Source: Pholiota molesta (lineage: Eukaryota > Basidiomycota > Agaricomycetes > Agaricales > Strophariaceae). Taken from it: DNA of 64,000 bases. Positions 10,651 to 23,000 of the stretch are shown here, in pieces. Location of the stretch: the NCBI GenBank assembly GCA_014925825.1, contig JACGCK010000018.1, positions 434,001 to 498,000 of the forward strand, written 5' to 3'. The position numbers and the translations under genes were made by a program. Position 1 is the stretch's first letter. Every line of letters begins with the position of its first letter. A model generated the notes under the pieces. That model was not told the origin of the DNA and did no database searches. It saw only the letters and a program-made list of their open reading frames with translations.

Positions 10651-11633
10651 TCAATAAGCACCAGGGGCCGCACTCGAGTTCGTCATCAGATTCACCCCAG
10701 ACGACCTTGGAATTGGAATGTTCGAAGGTGAACACAAGGGCTAATTATAGAAAGATAATCCACATACGTTCCTATCCTCTCCGCGCCTGCCGCGAACATC
10801 TCCCTGCACGCCGCAAACGAGCGCACGCCGCCCGACGCTTTCACCTTCACCCCGCCCTTATACCTCACCGCCCTGTACATCAGCGCCACGTCCGCGCTCG
10901 TCGCGCCGTGCCCCGCCGCGAACCCGGTAGAGGTCTTGACGAACGCCGCGCCGGCCTCCGCCGCGAGCACGCTTGCAGCGACCTTGAGCTCGGGGCTCGG
11001 GATGAGGCCCGTTTCGAGGATCACTTTGACGGGTACCGGGGAGGCGGCGCGGACGATGGTGTGGAGGTGGTGGAAGAGGCGCGTGTAGTGCGGCGGCGAG
11101 GCGAGGAGCAGCCCAAGGGGGAGGACGGTGTCGATCTCGCGGGCGCCGTCTGCGATGGCGAGTAGGGCTTCCCTGCGGGGGGTTGGACGGGGTCGATGAG
11201 CGGAATGGGCTTCAACTTACGAGGCTTTGGATTCGGCGGAGCCTGCGCCGAGGGGGAAGCCGACGACGCAGCAAGCGATGGTTTGGGAGTCGCGCAGACG
11301 CTCAGCGACTGATTTGACGTAGAGTCCGTTCACACAGCAAGACTACGCATCTGCAAATTGAATAAAATTGGAAAGGAAAATGTGAGAGAAGAGCCAGACT
11401 TTGAATCCAAACTGAATCGCTTCATCGCAGAGGGCGTCGATCTGGGCTGGAGTCGCATCTTGCTTCAACAGGGTATGATCTATCGCCAACGGAAAGCGTG
11501 GGTCTTCGGGAGTGATTATCGACGCTAGCGGTGCGTCTTCTGCGACCGTCGTCGTCGCTTCGGGGGAAAGGACTTCGGATATCTTCTGCTGGATGAAGGC
11601 GGCCCAGCCTTCGTCTGTCCTCGACTCTGCCAT
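10651..11633 (-). CDS. deoC: deoxyribose-phosphate aldolase, copy B
   Basis: Second deoC with the same four-exon plan as copy A. Catalytic motifs EIDTVLP, FVKTSTGF and GVKVKASGGVR are intact. Differences from copy A are scattered: TTTVAEDAP for TTTSAEDAP, GHGATS for GPGATS, EALLAIADG for EAQHAIADG, and a different last exon ending SSAAPGAY, stop at 10,651-10,653. The second intron is shorter than in copy A. All changes keep the frame, so the copy looks functional. It faces HSP78 pseudogene copy B, repeating the head-to-head layout of copy A. Confidence 0.88.
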
Positions 11634-11769
11634 TTTGTGAACGAGATTGCGATAAAGAACTTGAAGAGTACCGCTCCGGGGATCATGATCATGATCAATG
11701 CCCGGGCCGTGCTAACCGATGGTGCTTACCGGGCCCCGGCAACCAATTTCGGCAACCCGCTACGCGTTA

Positions 11770-12770
11770 CGTTGACTTTTTTCTACGCTGCGTGCGCCCA
11801 CTGCCCAGCAGTTGCTCGTCGTTGGCTCGTCGTGCTTTTGTGGTTCAGCGCACCCGCCCGCTATCATCTCTACCCACAAGCCACCATCCACTAGGAGGAG
11901 TGAACATCAGTATGCACGAACGCGAACACGTCCAGGCATGCTCCGAGTCGTCGTTCCGTCCGCGCGTCGGGCGCCGCGGAGGCGTGCAGAGTTTGAGGGG
12001 CTAGGCTAGGGTTTGGCTAACGGCCCTGGCGAAGGAGGTCGAGGTTTCCCTGGGCTCAGTCTTGGATCACAGCCATCAGAAGGGCGAAGCTTTGAAGAAA
12101 TATGTGCATTGGCAGTTATGGTTCTTCGACTCGTGTCGATGATATGCTGCGGCGGTGCTTCAGGCGCTCGGCGATGTCGTCCAAGCGGAGTAGACGCGCA
12201 GGATGGAGTTACACGAGAGCGTATTGAAAATGAGCATGGAGTCGAAGCGATTGAGAAGCTCTGGGGGGAAGTATTTGGAGTTGCGTGCAAGGACTTCCTG
12301 CTTAGCTCGCGCTTATAATCTTCGTGACGATGCCGATTCCTATCTCCTATTGGACGCCGTTGGGCTAGCGAGGATGTCCGATCCAAACTCCCTTCCTTCG
12401 ACAAGTCCGCCAGATACACGCTCTACAGCACACACCAATCAAATAAAACGAATCATTAGCTCGACGTGGACGCAAGGGCGCGCGAGTGGCTCGTGCAGCA
12501 TGGCGTGTGTGGCGCGCGGGCGATCGCGCGTGCGGTGCGCATGAATGTACTGTTCCCGGTGGCGAGGAAGCTGCTCTAGGGCACGATTCGGGACGGGGAC
12601 GCGGTTAGCATTCGCGTCAGCGACGACTCGGACCAGCTGGCGATCAAGGATACCCACGAGCATGATCCGACGCAGGCCAGAAAAGGAGCCCCCCACTGCG
12701 GTTTAACTCGAACGGCGAAATGGCATAGAAAAAAAAATACGGGCTACCGAGCGCACCGCAACCTCCGTGA
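11770..12770 (+). pseudogene. rearranged HSP78 pseudogene, copy B
   Basis: Same three-part structure as copy A. A forward presequence piece (ARTRTRPGMLRVV...GVQSLRG, closed by TAG at 12,003) is followed by an inverted segment (about 12,130-12,425). On the minus strand that segment joins the second-exon start to the C-terminal EDYKRELSRKSLH region. Then comes a forward C-terminal piece from about 12,460 (AREWLVQHGVCGARAIARAV), with the stop TAG at 12,577 and remnants of the 3' UTR to 12,770. This copy keeps GARAIAR, which copy A has lost, so copy A decayed further after duplication. ATPase motifs are absent. Confidence 0.85.
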
Positions 12771-13009
12771 AGATGAGCCGCCAGGCTATTGCCTCATTGA
12801 GATAGCATCGCCTGCGCACGGCTTGAATAAACAAACGTTGAATATATCTCCTGCCAGAAACATCTGCTTAGATTTCCAGATGGGGAGTCTGCAGCGCCTT
12901 GCCCATTGGCGATTTGCGACAAAAGACGAAGGCGGAAGATGATTGGCGCGAGAGCGTTACGCAGTCAATCAACATGCTAGAATTAACGTCCCATTTGATA
13001 TTGGGGATT

Positions 13010-13400
13010 TGGATCTGACAAACGATGACTCACTTTGCCTGTACATTTTGACGTTTCATGCATCGACTAATTCCCTCAAGGTGCATTTGCGAAAACGCTG
13101 TATGCTTCGCGGCGTGATTTATCAGAATAATGATATAAATAACTATATATCTCTCACTCTCAATCCTTTTGACACGAATCTGACATACATATTAGAAGCA
13201 CTTCCACGTAAAAAAAAATTAAGAGACACCTTGGAAACACTCTTGTTAATGGTATAGCTACGAATCTGACAAACGATGACTCACTTCGCCTGTGCATTCT
13301 GACGTTTCGCGCGTCAACTTTCTAATCTCCTCAAGGTGGATATCGGCTAAAATTTACGGTTGATGTATCCAACTAATGTTATAAATAACTATAGCAGTTG
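13010..13400 (+). promoter_or_regulatory. duplicated promoter module upstream of UGT copy B
   Basis: Counterpart of 2,590-2,975: two repeats, each with TGACTCA (13,026-13,032 and 13,277-13,283) and TATAAATAACTATA (13,134 and 13,380). The second TATAAATA again lies 92 bases before the ATG at 13,472. Spacing and motifs are unchanged although surrounding bases differ, which suggests they matter. Confidence 0.55.
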
Positions 13401-13471
13401 GTATAAAACAACGGGCATCTTTCCCAAAAATTCCAAAGCAAGGTGAACACCGAAGTACTTGCACCATAAAC

Positions 13472-15637
13472 ATGTCGCGCACCAAGCCCACTCATTTAGT
13501 CCTTCTGGCGATCCCAGCGTGGGGTAAGCATCTCGATGCTATATTTGATAAAAACTTACTAACAATATATCTGCAATCTTTCTTCCCCATCGTTAGGCCA
13601 TATCAGACCTTTGCTAGTATTGGCTGCAAGGCTGGTGCTGGAACGCGATGATCTCGTCCTCACTGTCATTCTTGCCCCAACCATGATCGAAAAAGCACTT
13701 TCGGATGTTGCGACCCACTTCCCTGATGAATTACAAGCGCATCTTCGCCAGCGCATTAGGTGATTAGCCTCGCTTAAGACGATAAAAGATAATGGTTAAC
13801 GCTGATTTCTGTCTTCCGATACGTAGGGTCGTCGCTCCCTTTGACACGCAGGAACCTGATATGTTCAAGGTTATGGGCGAGTTCGTTGGCGCGTATGCAC
13901 CCGCATATCAGACTCTCCTTCAGGAGAAACCAATTACTTGCGCGAAGACAGAAAGCATCTTCGAGGCGGTGCCAGCGCCGACCGCTATCATTATGGATGT
14001 AAGTCTTCTGTGATTAAATCTAAATTATCATGAAATTTATAAATTACTTTGCTTCATCCAGTTCTTCGCCTATCCCCAGCTGCGCATCACACGGGAAATC
14101 ACTGGAAACAAAGTACCTGTCCTAGCGTGGCTCTCTTCCTGCGCGGCAACTGCCATCTACGTCTGTGGTCCACCAGAGATTGGGGGTCTTGGTGACTTGG
14201 AGGACCGTGCTCAAGCAGAGGCGCTAAGGTCAGGCAGACCGGTTGATGAAATCAGCGAGGAGGTACGGATCGAACGCTGTTTCTCTGTACGCGTTTCTGA
14301 TGCGTTCGGTTGCAAGATGTTCAAAACGACGAAGGGGGAGATTATGAAGGTGCCTGGTATTCCCCCGATGTACGATTATGAGACCTTCCCGCAGATTGTA
14401 AGTCAGAGCCGACTGTCAAGAGTCAACACGCTGATGTTGTAGTCAACAGCTTGCCATAAACGCTCCAACGTCACCCATAATAAGAGCCGCGCATTTGTGA
14501 GTAAATTGACTTTTGTTTCTTTCCTTGTTTTCAATTCGCTCGTTGATCTCTTTTTCTGCAGATTCTTCAAGGAAAGCGACGGAGTGTTCATCACCACCTC
14601 CGATGAATATGAGAATCCAGTATCCGTCGCGTCCATGCGGTCCTGGCTCGCTGCGTGGGGCAAGACCACATATGCCATTGGCCCTCTGATGCCTATCGGA
14701 TACGGTAGCAACTCTGTCAGCAGCAGGGGCGATACTGTAGTCGAAAAGTTCTTGGAGAAGTCCCTCCAAAAGTACGGAGAGAAATCTGTTCTTTTCGTAA
14801 GCCACTGACTCCGCCTCTGTTTCATCCTCTATTCTTACCTGCCTGATTAGATATCTTTCGGAACGATTTTCTGGCCCACGAAGCCAGAGTATGTTGATGA
14901 GCTTATAGATGCACTCATCGAGAAGGAAATGCCTTTCGTGCGTGGGCTGTGTGCTCCCCGTTGTTTCTTTTATCCTTATTTTAGAACATTAGCTCTTCTG
15001 CCATGCCTCGCCTTTTGCACAGATATCCGATGACACCCAAAAGAAGGTGAAATCTTCGGGCTGCGGTCTTCTCACCAAATGGGCCCCTCAACAATATGTT
15101 CTGACCCATAAGGTGCGGAAAAACCTTAGCATTCCATCTATCGATACTACACGCTCACTACGCGATATCAGTCCATCGGCTGGTTCTTGACCCATGGAGG
15201 TCATGGAGGAGTCACCGAAGCGCTCGCCAGCGGCATTCCCCTGTGAGTCCTCCAGATGTCGCGCACCCACGCACCGCAACTCACCTCCCGCGGACACCCC
15301 CAGAATCGGTTGGCCCTTCACAGGCGACCAGCCGCTCAACATTGCCTCCCTAGCAGACGACAAGAAAGTCGCCATCGAGCTCGTGGAAGTGCGTACGGGC
15401 GAGCACGGGCTCAAACCGATCCGCCGCCTCGGCGAGCGTGTGCCCAAGGGCACGCGCGAGGCCGCCGGGCGCGAGTTCAGGGAGGTGATCGACCAGGTGA
15501 GGGGCCCGAAGGGCGAGGAGATGGCGCGGAACGCGGCGCGCATGAAGAAGGTGATCGCGCAAGGCTGGGAGGAGGGCGGGGTGGGGAAGAGGGAGTTGCA
15601 TGCGTTCTTGGCCAAGTTCGTCGATCGCACTGCTTAG
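13472..15637 (+). CDS. UDP-glycosyltransferase (GT1 family), copy B
   Basis: Paralog of the gene at 3,053 with the same intron positions. Seen: AIPAWGHIRPLL, SVLFISFGT, WAPQQYVLTHK, FLTHGGHGGVTEAL, GWPFTGDQPLN and the end FLAKFVDRTA, TAG at 15,635-15,637. Changes cluster in the first half, e.g. SCAATAIYVCGPPEIGG in place of STAASTIRVAGPPQIGG, and CGLLTKW for LGLLTKW. The N-terminal half usually binds the acceptor, so the copies may differ in substrate (inference). The sugar-binding C-terminal half is nearly identical. No frameshift was seen. Confidence 0.84.
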
Positions 15638-16287
15638 GCGCGCATTTTGGATCTGGGATGCGATATAAGTTTGCATGGAGAGATGTGTTTTGTTGTCTTG
15701 TTATTTAGAAGTTAGAGCCTGCTAGAGCTCACTTTGGTTGTGTGCTGAATTTCTGGTCCATAGTCGAGATGATGCAATGCTATAGATTGGTCTCGCTCTG
15801 TACTTTTTCAACGCATCTTTTTCTTGAAGGCCCCAATTTTACAGTGTTGCATGGGATTGTACGGCTACAAGACAAAGAATACAATGGAATTCATTTGTAA
15901 AGTTTTCGAAAGCTTTCCAAAGACTTGTAACTCTCCAATTCCTTGCGTAGGATTCCAGCTCAACAAACCCTTGTAATGATCACTTACATTCTAATGCATT
16001 CTATTTATAGAACTGCCTTGCAAACGTCAGAAGTGTTCCAAGCATTTTATGGTAATTTATGACATTGTGATAAAACCTCTATTACCCTATGTTTGTGACC
16101 AGTTTATGGGATCTTAGCACAACGTATAGGATTCTTTTACCTAGTGTAAAGGGCGCTTTTTTTTGGCTTTTTGGCGATGGAAGATTACCGCTCTGATGAG
16201 TATCGAGATGAATCCCCGGGCCGTGCGAACCGACGGTGCCCGCTATGTCTGGGAACGGTGTGTTGACTCTGACGTCCGACGCGCCTC
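15638..16287. other. intergenic, UGT copy B / HSP78
   Basis: The first part is the shared UGT 3' flank. From about 16,156 (GGCGATGGAAGATTACCGCTC) the sequence matches the leader regions of the two HSP78 pseudogenes (1,190-1,300 and 11,640-11,760), including CCCGGGCCGTGC. No gene was seen. Confidence 0.5.
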
Positions 16288-16305
16288 GAAATTTCTGGTA
16301 TTTTC
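16288..16305 (+). promoter_or_regulatory. candidate heat-shock element of HSP78
   Basis: Reads GAA-AT-TTC-TG-GTA-TT-TTC: three perfect and one near-perfect 5-bp units in the alternating nGAAn/nTTCn spacing bound by heat-shock factor. It lies about 125 bases before the HSP78 start. No matching array was seen in the corresponding leaders of the pseudogene copies. Confidence 0.5.
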
Positions 16306-16428
16306 TGCACACCTTCCAAGCATATCACCGACATTTTCGTTGCGCATGACGCCTGAACGTCGTTTGAACCTCTCTCGCATACCAACTTACTAACTTACGT
16401 GGCAAAGCTCAAGCTCGTCACCTTTACG

Positions 16429-19400
16429 ATGTCCAACATCCAATCTCTACGCAGTCTGCGCCCAGCAGCTGCTCCTCATACTTCTATGTTTCAGCGTACC
16501 CGCCTACTATCGTCTTTATCAATAAACAAATCTCTTACGAGGACTGGACTGCAATATGCACGCACACGAACGCACCCCGGCCCGCTCCTCGTCGTTCCAT
16601 CCGCCTGCGTCGCGCTCCGCGGGGGCGTGCAGAGTCTGAGAGGGTACGCTAACGGCGCTGGCGGTGGAGGCGGTAAAGGGTTTCCTGGGTTCAGTCTTGG
16701 CCCACAACATCAGAAGGGCGAAGCTTTGAAGGAATATGTGCGTTGGCAGTTGGGTTCTTCGACGTATCGATGATGTGTTGAATTGTCTGCTGCTGTAGAG
16801 CGTGGATCTGACAGAGTTGGCGAGGGAAGGGAAGTTGGACCCAACCATTGGGAGAGATGAGGGTACGTATATGTAGTTTGTGATGAATTTTCGACTAGTT
16901 TACGCTTTCTGTTACAGAAATCCGACGCACAATTCAAAGTAAGCTAAATGAACCTGAACACCCTGAAAACGGAATCTAATTCCAAAATTCCAGTCCTATC
17001 ACGGAGAACCAAGTCGAACCCCGTGGTACGTCTCTCCCCTGTTGCTCTTTCCACTGAAAAATCTTACAACGGAAATTCTCAGCTCATTGGTCCCCCCGGT
17101 GTTGGAAAGACTGCCATCTTAGAAGGTCTAGCGAGCAGAATAGTCGCCAAAGAAGTCCCAGAGGTAGTTCATCAACGCGCACTCTTCCTCCCGATTTCAC
17201 ATACTGACAGTTCTCTTAGTCTCTGCACCACAAACGCGTGGTTTCAATCGACCTATCAGCAATCATGGCAGGTTCCGGGATAAGAGGCCAGTTCGAGGAG
17301 AAGTTCAAGGCGCTTTTGCGTGATATTGAAGCCGAGGTAAACGTCATTTCGTTACCATATTACAGTTCAATCCTAATTGATGTATATATTTTACAGAGCG
17401 AGAACATCATCTGCTTCATTGACGAAGTCCGTGCGTATCATGCCCATTTTCTTCCTTCTATCCCTCCTCAACCCAATTTTCAGATACCCTCTTCAACCTC
17501 GGCAAAGCCGAAGGCAGCATCGACGCCGGCCAGATGATCAAACCCGCCCTCGCCAAGGGGCTCCGGCTCGTCGGGGCCACCACACGTACGTCCCCCCCAG
17601 CGAATCTCCACACGCGCGCGACACCTCTCTCTGACCGCGTCCTCTCCATCCGCAGCGGACGAGTACCGCAAGACGATCGGCAAGGACGCCGCGCTCGAGC
17701 GGCGGTTCCAGCCCGTGAAGATCGACGAGCCCACGGTCGCGAGCACGATCTCCATCCTCCGCGGGCTCAAGCCGAAATATGAGGTGCACCACGGTGTCGA
17801 GATCTCCGACGCCGCGCTCGTCACCGGTAAGCCCCACATGCAGTCGCATTGCCGCTATACTCATCATACCTACCCACCCTCCCTTCCCCTCATCCCTTCC
17901 CCTCCCGCAGCCGCCGTGTACTCCGCGCGCTACATCTCCGACCGCTACCTCCCGGACAAGGCGATCGACCTCGTGGACGAGGCGGCGTCCGCGCTGCGGC
18001 TCGCGCAGGAGTCGAAGCCGGACGAACTGGAGGCGCTCGACCGCGAGATCGTGACCGCGCAGATCGAATTGGAGAGCCTGAAGAAGGAGACAGACATCTT
18101 CAGCGTGGAGCGGCGCGCGAAGGTGGAGAACGACCTGTTGGTGAAGCGGCAGGAGGCGAGTGCGCTGACGGCGGTGTGGCAAGCGGGTGCGTTTTCTGAC
18201 GTTGATTTTTTGGAGGCGCCATGCAGCGCCACGCCACGCTGTCGCTAACGTGTTTTGTTGTCATGCCATTTTTCGCTTTGGGTTGTAGAACGCGAGCGCC
18301 TGCAGAAGATCAAGGACACGAAGCGCAAGCTCGAGGAGGCGAAGCACCAGCTCGAGGTCGCGCAGCGCACGGGGCAGTACGAGCTCGCGTCGCGCCTGCG
18401 CTTCGCGACGATCCCCGAGCTGGAGCGGGCGCTGCCGACGGAGCAGGAGGCGGAGGCGCACGACGAGAGCCCGCTCGGCATGGTGCTGCACGACCGCGTC
18501 ACGTCGAGCGACATCTCGCGCGTCGTGGCAAGGGCGACGGGCATCCCGGTGCAGAATCTGCTGAAGGGGAGCGGGACAAGCTTGTGCATGTACGTTCGGT
18601 TTTATTCTTGTTCTTATCTAGGGTGTGGGATGGTTGGGCTGACTTACTGGTTATTGTAGATGGAGCAGGCGCTGCAGCAGCGCGTTGTGGGCCAGGACCA
18701 TGTGGTGGCGGCGGTCAGCGATGCGGTGCGGATATCCAGGGCTGGGCTGCAAGCGCCCAATCGACCCACGGCGTCCTTCCTGTTCTTGGGCCCTACCGGT
18801 GTAGGCAAGGTATGCCGTCTTCCCTTGGTGTTTGCGTAGCTTGTGATGCCAACGACCCGTCTTCCGCTTCCATAGACAGAGCTCTGCAAGGCGCTCGCTT
18901 CGTTCTTGTACAACGATGAACAACGAGGCTTGATCAGTATCAACATGTCGGAAGTGAGTCCGTTTGCTGTCCAGGAAATTCAGTAGAATTGTTGCTCAAG
19001 GGCCCCACTGTAGTATCATGATCGACACACCATCTCACGCTTAATCGGCGCTGCGCCTGGGTACGTTGGGTTTGAAGAGGGTGGGCAGTTGACGGAGGCT
19101 GTCCGTCGGAAACCGTATGGTGGGTGGATTCATGTTCTAGATCGTCTGTAGACGTTGATATCTATGCATCTCTTTGCAGCTGTGGTCTTGTTGGATGAAC
19201 TGGAGAAGGCGCACAAGGTTTGTTGATATGTTTTTGTTTCGGTTATTCGTGGCTCATTGCACTTTACAGGACGTATCGATGATCCTGCTCCAAATTCTGG
19301 ATGAAGGGACGATTACGGACAGTCAAGGCCGCAAAGTTGATTTCAAGGTATATTTCTTCCTTGTGGTGTACGTTGTTTTTCTCTCCTGCTAATGCAGCAA

Positions 19401-19952
19401 CATGCGTAGAACACCATCATCTGCCTGACGAGCAACCTCGGAAGCGACATCCTCGCCGACCCAACGGCATCCGACAAGGAGACAGGCATCGTCAGCGAAG
19501 ACGCCAAGCAGGAAGTCCTCGCGCGCACCGCCGAGTACTTCCCCCCGGAGCTCCTCAACCGCCTCGACTCCATGCTCGTCTTCAACAAGCTCTCGCGCAA
19601 CTCCATCCTCCGCGTCGTCTCTCTCCGCCTGGACGACGTTGCCGAGCGCCTGAAGCACCGCCGCATCACGCTCGACGTGGACGACAAGGCGCGCGAGTGG
19701 CTCATGCAGCATGGGTACTCGGACGTGTATGGCGCGCGGGCGATCGCGCGCGTGGTGCGCACGGATGTGCTGTTCCCGTTGGCGAGGAAGCTGCTCCGGG
19801 GCACGATTCGCGATGGGGACACGGTCAAGATTCGGGTTTCCGATGACCAGCTGGACATCAAGGACAACCACGAGCCTGATCCGACGCTGGCCAACCCCGC
19901 CTCGGAGGTGAACCCAGAAGAGGAGCCCCCACTCACTGATGAAACGGCATAG
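16429..19952 (+). CDS. HSP78: mitochondrial Hsp78 / ClpB-type disaggregase
   Basis: AAA+ chaperone of the mitochondrial matrix that pulls aggregated proteins apart together with mitochondrial Hsp70. Seen: an Arg/Ser-rich presequence ([15 protein letters not shown]...), no ClpB N-domain (as is usual for Hsp78), first ATPase with GPPGVGKTA and [27 protein letters not shown], a coiled middle domain (about [12 protein letters not shown] to EHARQ-like helices, with [18 protein letters not shown]), second ATPase with GPTGVGKTE and [11 protein letters not shown], sensor LTSNLGSD, and the C-terminal D2 end [10 protein letters not shown]. It ends [11 protein letters not shown] at 19,950-19,952. About a dozen short introns. 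Roughly 800 residues, full length. It is the source of both rearranged pseudogenes to the left. A candidate heat-shock element lies upstream. Confidence 0.93.
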
Positions 19953-20081
19953 AAAAAACCAACATTACGGGTCATCGTAACTCCACCACTCAGCTCCACC
20001 ACTCAGCATTCACATAGATATAATTACCATGTACATAGTGTAGCATAGAATATGTATAAAGATAGGCATAATTAGCGTGTA

Positions 20082-23000
20082 TCAGGAGTCCGTCGTGCTC
20101 TTCTGCCGTGCTTTGCGTGGTTTTCTAGGTGGTATCTGCGCCGACGAGCCAGCCTGGTCCTTTGGCTGCGAACCAGAACCAGAAGGCGCTGTGTCTACTT
20201 TCTGTTTGTGTCTATTTTTTCTAGGTGGCGGTTTCTTGTTGAGTGTGTTCTGGAACTGCGCGAGGGCGAGGGCCTCTTGTTGCACCCGCTCCTCCTCGGC
20301 CGTCCACCACTTGAGGAAGTCCGCCTCTTCCTGAAGAGCGTGTTCCTCTTCTTGGATCTCGCGCAGCGATCGTTTGTCTTTGACGGGTGTGACTTGCTCT
20401 TGTTGCGAATACTGGATGGCGACGAACGACATCCCGCGCGAGGGCGGCGAGGGTGCCGCAATCGGTTGTACTGGTGGCAATGTCCATGCTTTTCCACCAC
20501 TGGACGACAGTATAAATACCGATTTGTAATTAGAAAAAAAAGTGAACTCACACAACGTTGCGAACTTGCGACGAACTGCCCTTGGACGACGACGCCTGCC
20601 GCGTCGGCGTAATAACAGGCCCAAGACCAGGCGTCGCGGCGGACGGATGGCCTCCCTTTGGCGTGCTGGGGGATGGCGAGGCAGGGGGGCGCGTACCGCT
20701 TAGCATCCCCTTTACCGGCCCAACCGCAGAGGTCGATGTCGCAGCAGGTGGGGTACGTTGAGCCGGCGGCACGTCGCTGCGCAACCCAATGGCCTCCACG
20801 TTCGGCTTAGGGATAGCCCGCCAGGTCAGTGGCGCGTCGGTCCTCGGCGAGCCTTTGGTGGGCGTTGAGGCCTCGCTAGGGCGGGGTATTGGCGCTTTAG
20901 AGGCGCTCGCCCGCGATGACCCTGGAGGGCGCACAGATGGAGATTGACTCTGCACTGCTGCTGCTGCTGCCTCCGCCATGACCGCCTTCATATCCACCCT
21001 ATATATAGATGAGTTGGGCACATAATGGAATATCAGGCTGAGAGAAGCCATACCTTGGGGCTGGTCCTTGAGCTTTCCACACAGGATTCGTATCGGAAGG
21101 TCTGTTAGAACCACTCTGCAATTCCGGTTCGTCCATGAGAAAGATATCGTCCCCAGATGGCGGTCGGCGGAGTGTATGAGAAAAAGCGACCCCAGACATA
21201 GAAGATGTACTCGAAATCGACTTCTTGATAGGGGTAACAGGCGGCAACCTCGCAGAAGAAACCTCCTTCCTGAAAGTATTCGTATGTCTCAAAGTCGGCT
21301 GAGGAAGGTCCTGCAACGCCAACCATTCCGCATGTTTGTCCAGCACGGTCTTGATATACGCATCGCCTCTCGAGAACGGCGACTTGTCCGTCTGGCGCTG
21401 GCGCGTGAACTTCGACAGCTGCTTCACGAGCGCGTACGGGATCTCGTCCAGGATACGGCACTCAAGGAATGTTTCGAGGTTGACGCAGATGTACTCTTGC
21501 AGCTTAGCGATGAGCGGTTGGATGCGGTAGTGCGTCGCGTCAGCGAGAATGTAACAGGCATTGCCGATGTTGGTTTGCTGCAGAATCACAGCGGAGCATA
21601 GCAGAAGGAGACGGTCTAGATGGAGTTCGTTCTGGGATGAAGTGATTGCCATGAATACATTGTATAGTGTAAGATGAAATTGACATACCGCTCCCGCAAG
21701 CACTTCGAACATGAACCGAATCAACTCCTCCGTCGAATGTATGAAATCTGCATCGCTCGTCAATGGAAGAAAAATAAAAAAATAAGAAAAACCGTACCGA
21801 GATATTCGAACATCTCCTCATCCCCACCGCAACACATGAACCTCACGACAAACTCCATCGCATGCGCCTGGAGATGCCTCATATCCACCCGAATCACCCC
21901 CTCCGCATCCCACCGCTTCCGCGTCCACTCCTCCAGCCCAAAGAAGCTCGCAAACAGCGGCGACCGCGCGCGCAACAGCACCGCATGCACACACACGTCC
22001 CTGTCCGCGAACTCGAGCACCACATCCGGCGCGACCGGCGACGCCCGCGACGGCGTCCCCTGCGCGGTCTCAAACAGGCCGCGCATATGCGCCGCCATCG
22101 TCGGCGGGGGCGCGCGCTTGACGGGCGCCTGCAGCGCCTCCGCCAGCGCCGCCAGGTCCAGCAGCCGCGCGAGCGCCTGCAGCTCCGCCCGCACCTGCGC
22201 CAGGTCCGCGCCCACCCCCGCCGCCTGCGCCGCGACCGCGGTGCCAATCCGCCGGTCCCACACGGCGAGCAGCTCGTCGGAGTACACGTACCGCAGCAGG
22301 ATGAGCACGGCGAGCGGCTGGGCGCTGGATATCGCGAGTCGGAATATCTTCGGCACCCCAGGTGTCCCGCCAGCCTTCGATGGAAGAAGCGCAACACGGA
22401 TACCGGACGCGGCATCCGCGACCGCGCCCGCGCCCGAGAAAACCGCGGCGAGGACCCGCGACCGCGCCGCCAGGAGCGCGCGGTGCACAGGGAACGCCTC
22501 CCCGGACGGCAGGTGAAGCATCGTGTCCGCGCCGTGCGGCAGCCGCACGCCCTCGTACGAGATGCGCCCCCCGTGCCGCTTCCGCATCTGGTGCTCGCAG
22601 GCGAGGACGTCGCACAGATCGAGCACGTCCGCGATGTCGCGCGCGATGCCCTCGTCTTCCGGCTCGTCGTCGAACTGCTGCGGGTGCACCGTGTCCCGGG
22701 GCGCACGCGACCGCGGCGTCCCGTGGACGAGCGCCTCCATTTGGCCTTCCACATCATCGTGATAGAAGTCCAGATATGGCTGGACCTGCTTCAGATCCTG
22801 CGCGAGCGTGTTCCCGACGACCTCGATGGGCGTGGGTGTGTAGTCGACGCGGAGCGCGCCAAACGCGCCCGTGCTATTCGCGCAGACGTGCGTCACGCGT
22901 TGCAGGAACGGCACGCGTTCGAATTTGAAGGCCTTCGCGGACGCGCTCTTGGTGTTTCGGGTCCGCACGAAGACATGCCCGGATTCCGTGCAGATGATGA

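Larger units (their letters stand above)
10555..15790. repeat. segmental duplication unit B (deoC - HSP78 pseudogene - UGT)
   Basis: Direct-orientation partner of 121-5,330. The right end fades about 150 bases after the UGT stop (shared TAGAGCCTGCTAGAGCTCA and TTGTGTGCTGAATTT). The intact HSP78 promoter follows about 400 bases later, so broken and intact HSP78 sequences sit within 4 kb of each other on the same strand. Confidence 0.85.

Noticed and set aside
17538..18182. Long minus-strand frames within the HSP78 middle region
   Set aside because: They are GC-rich shadows of the Hsp78 exons; the plus-strand frames carry all the family motifs.
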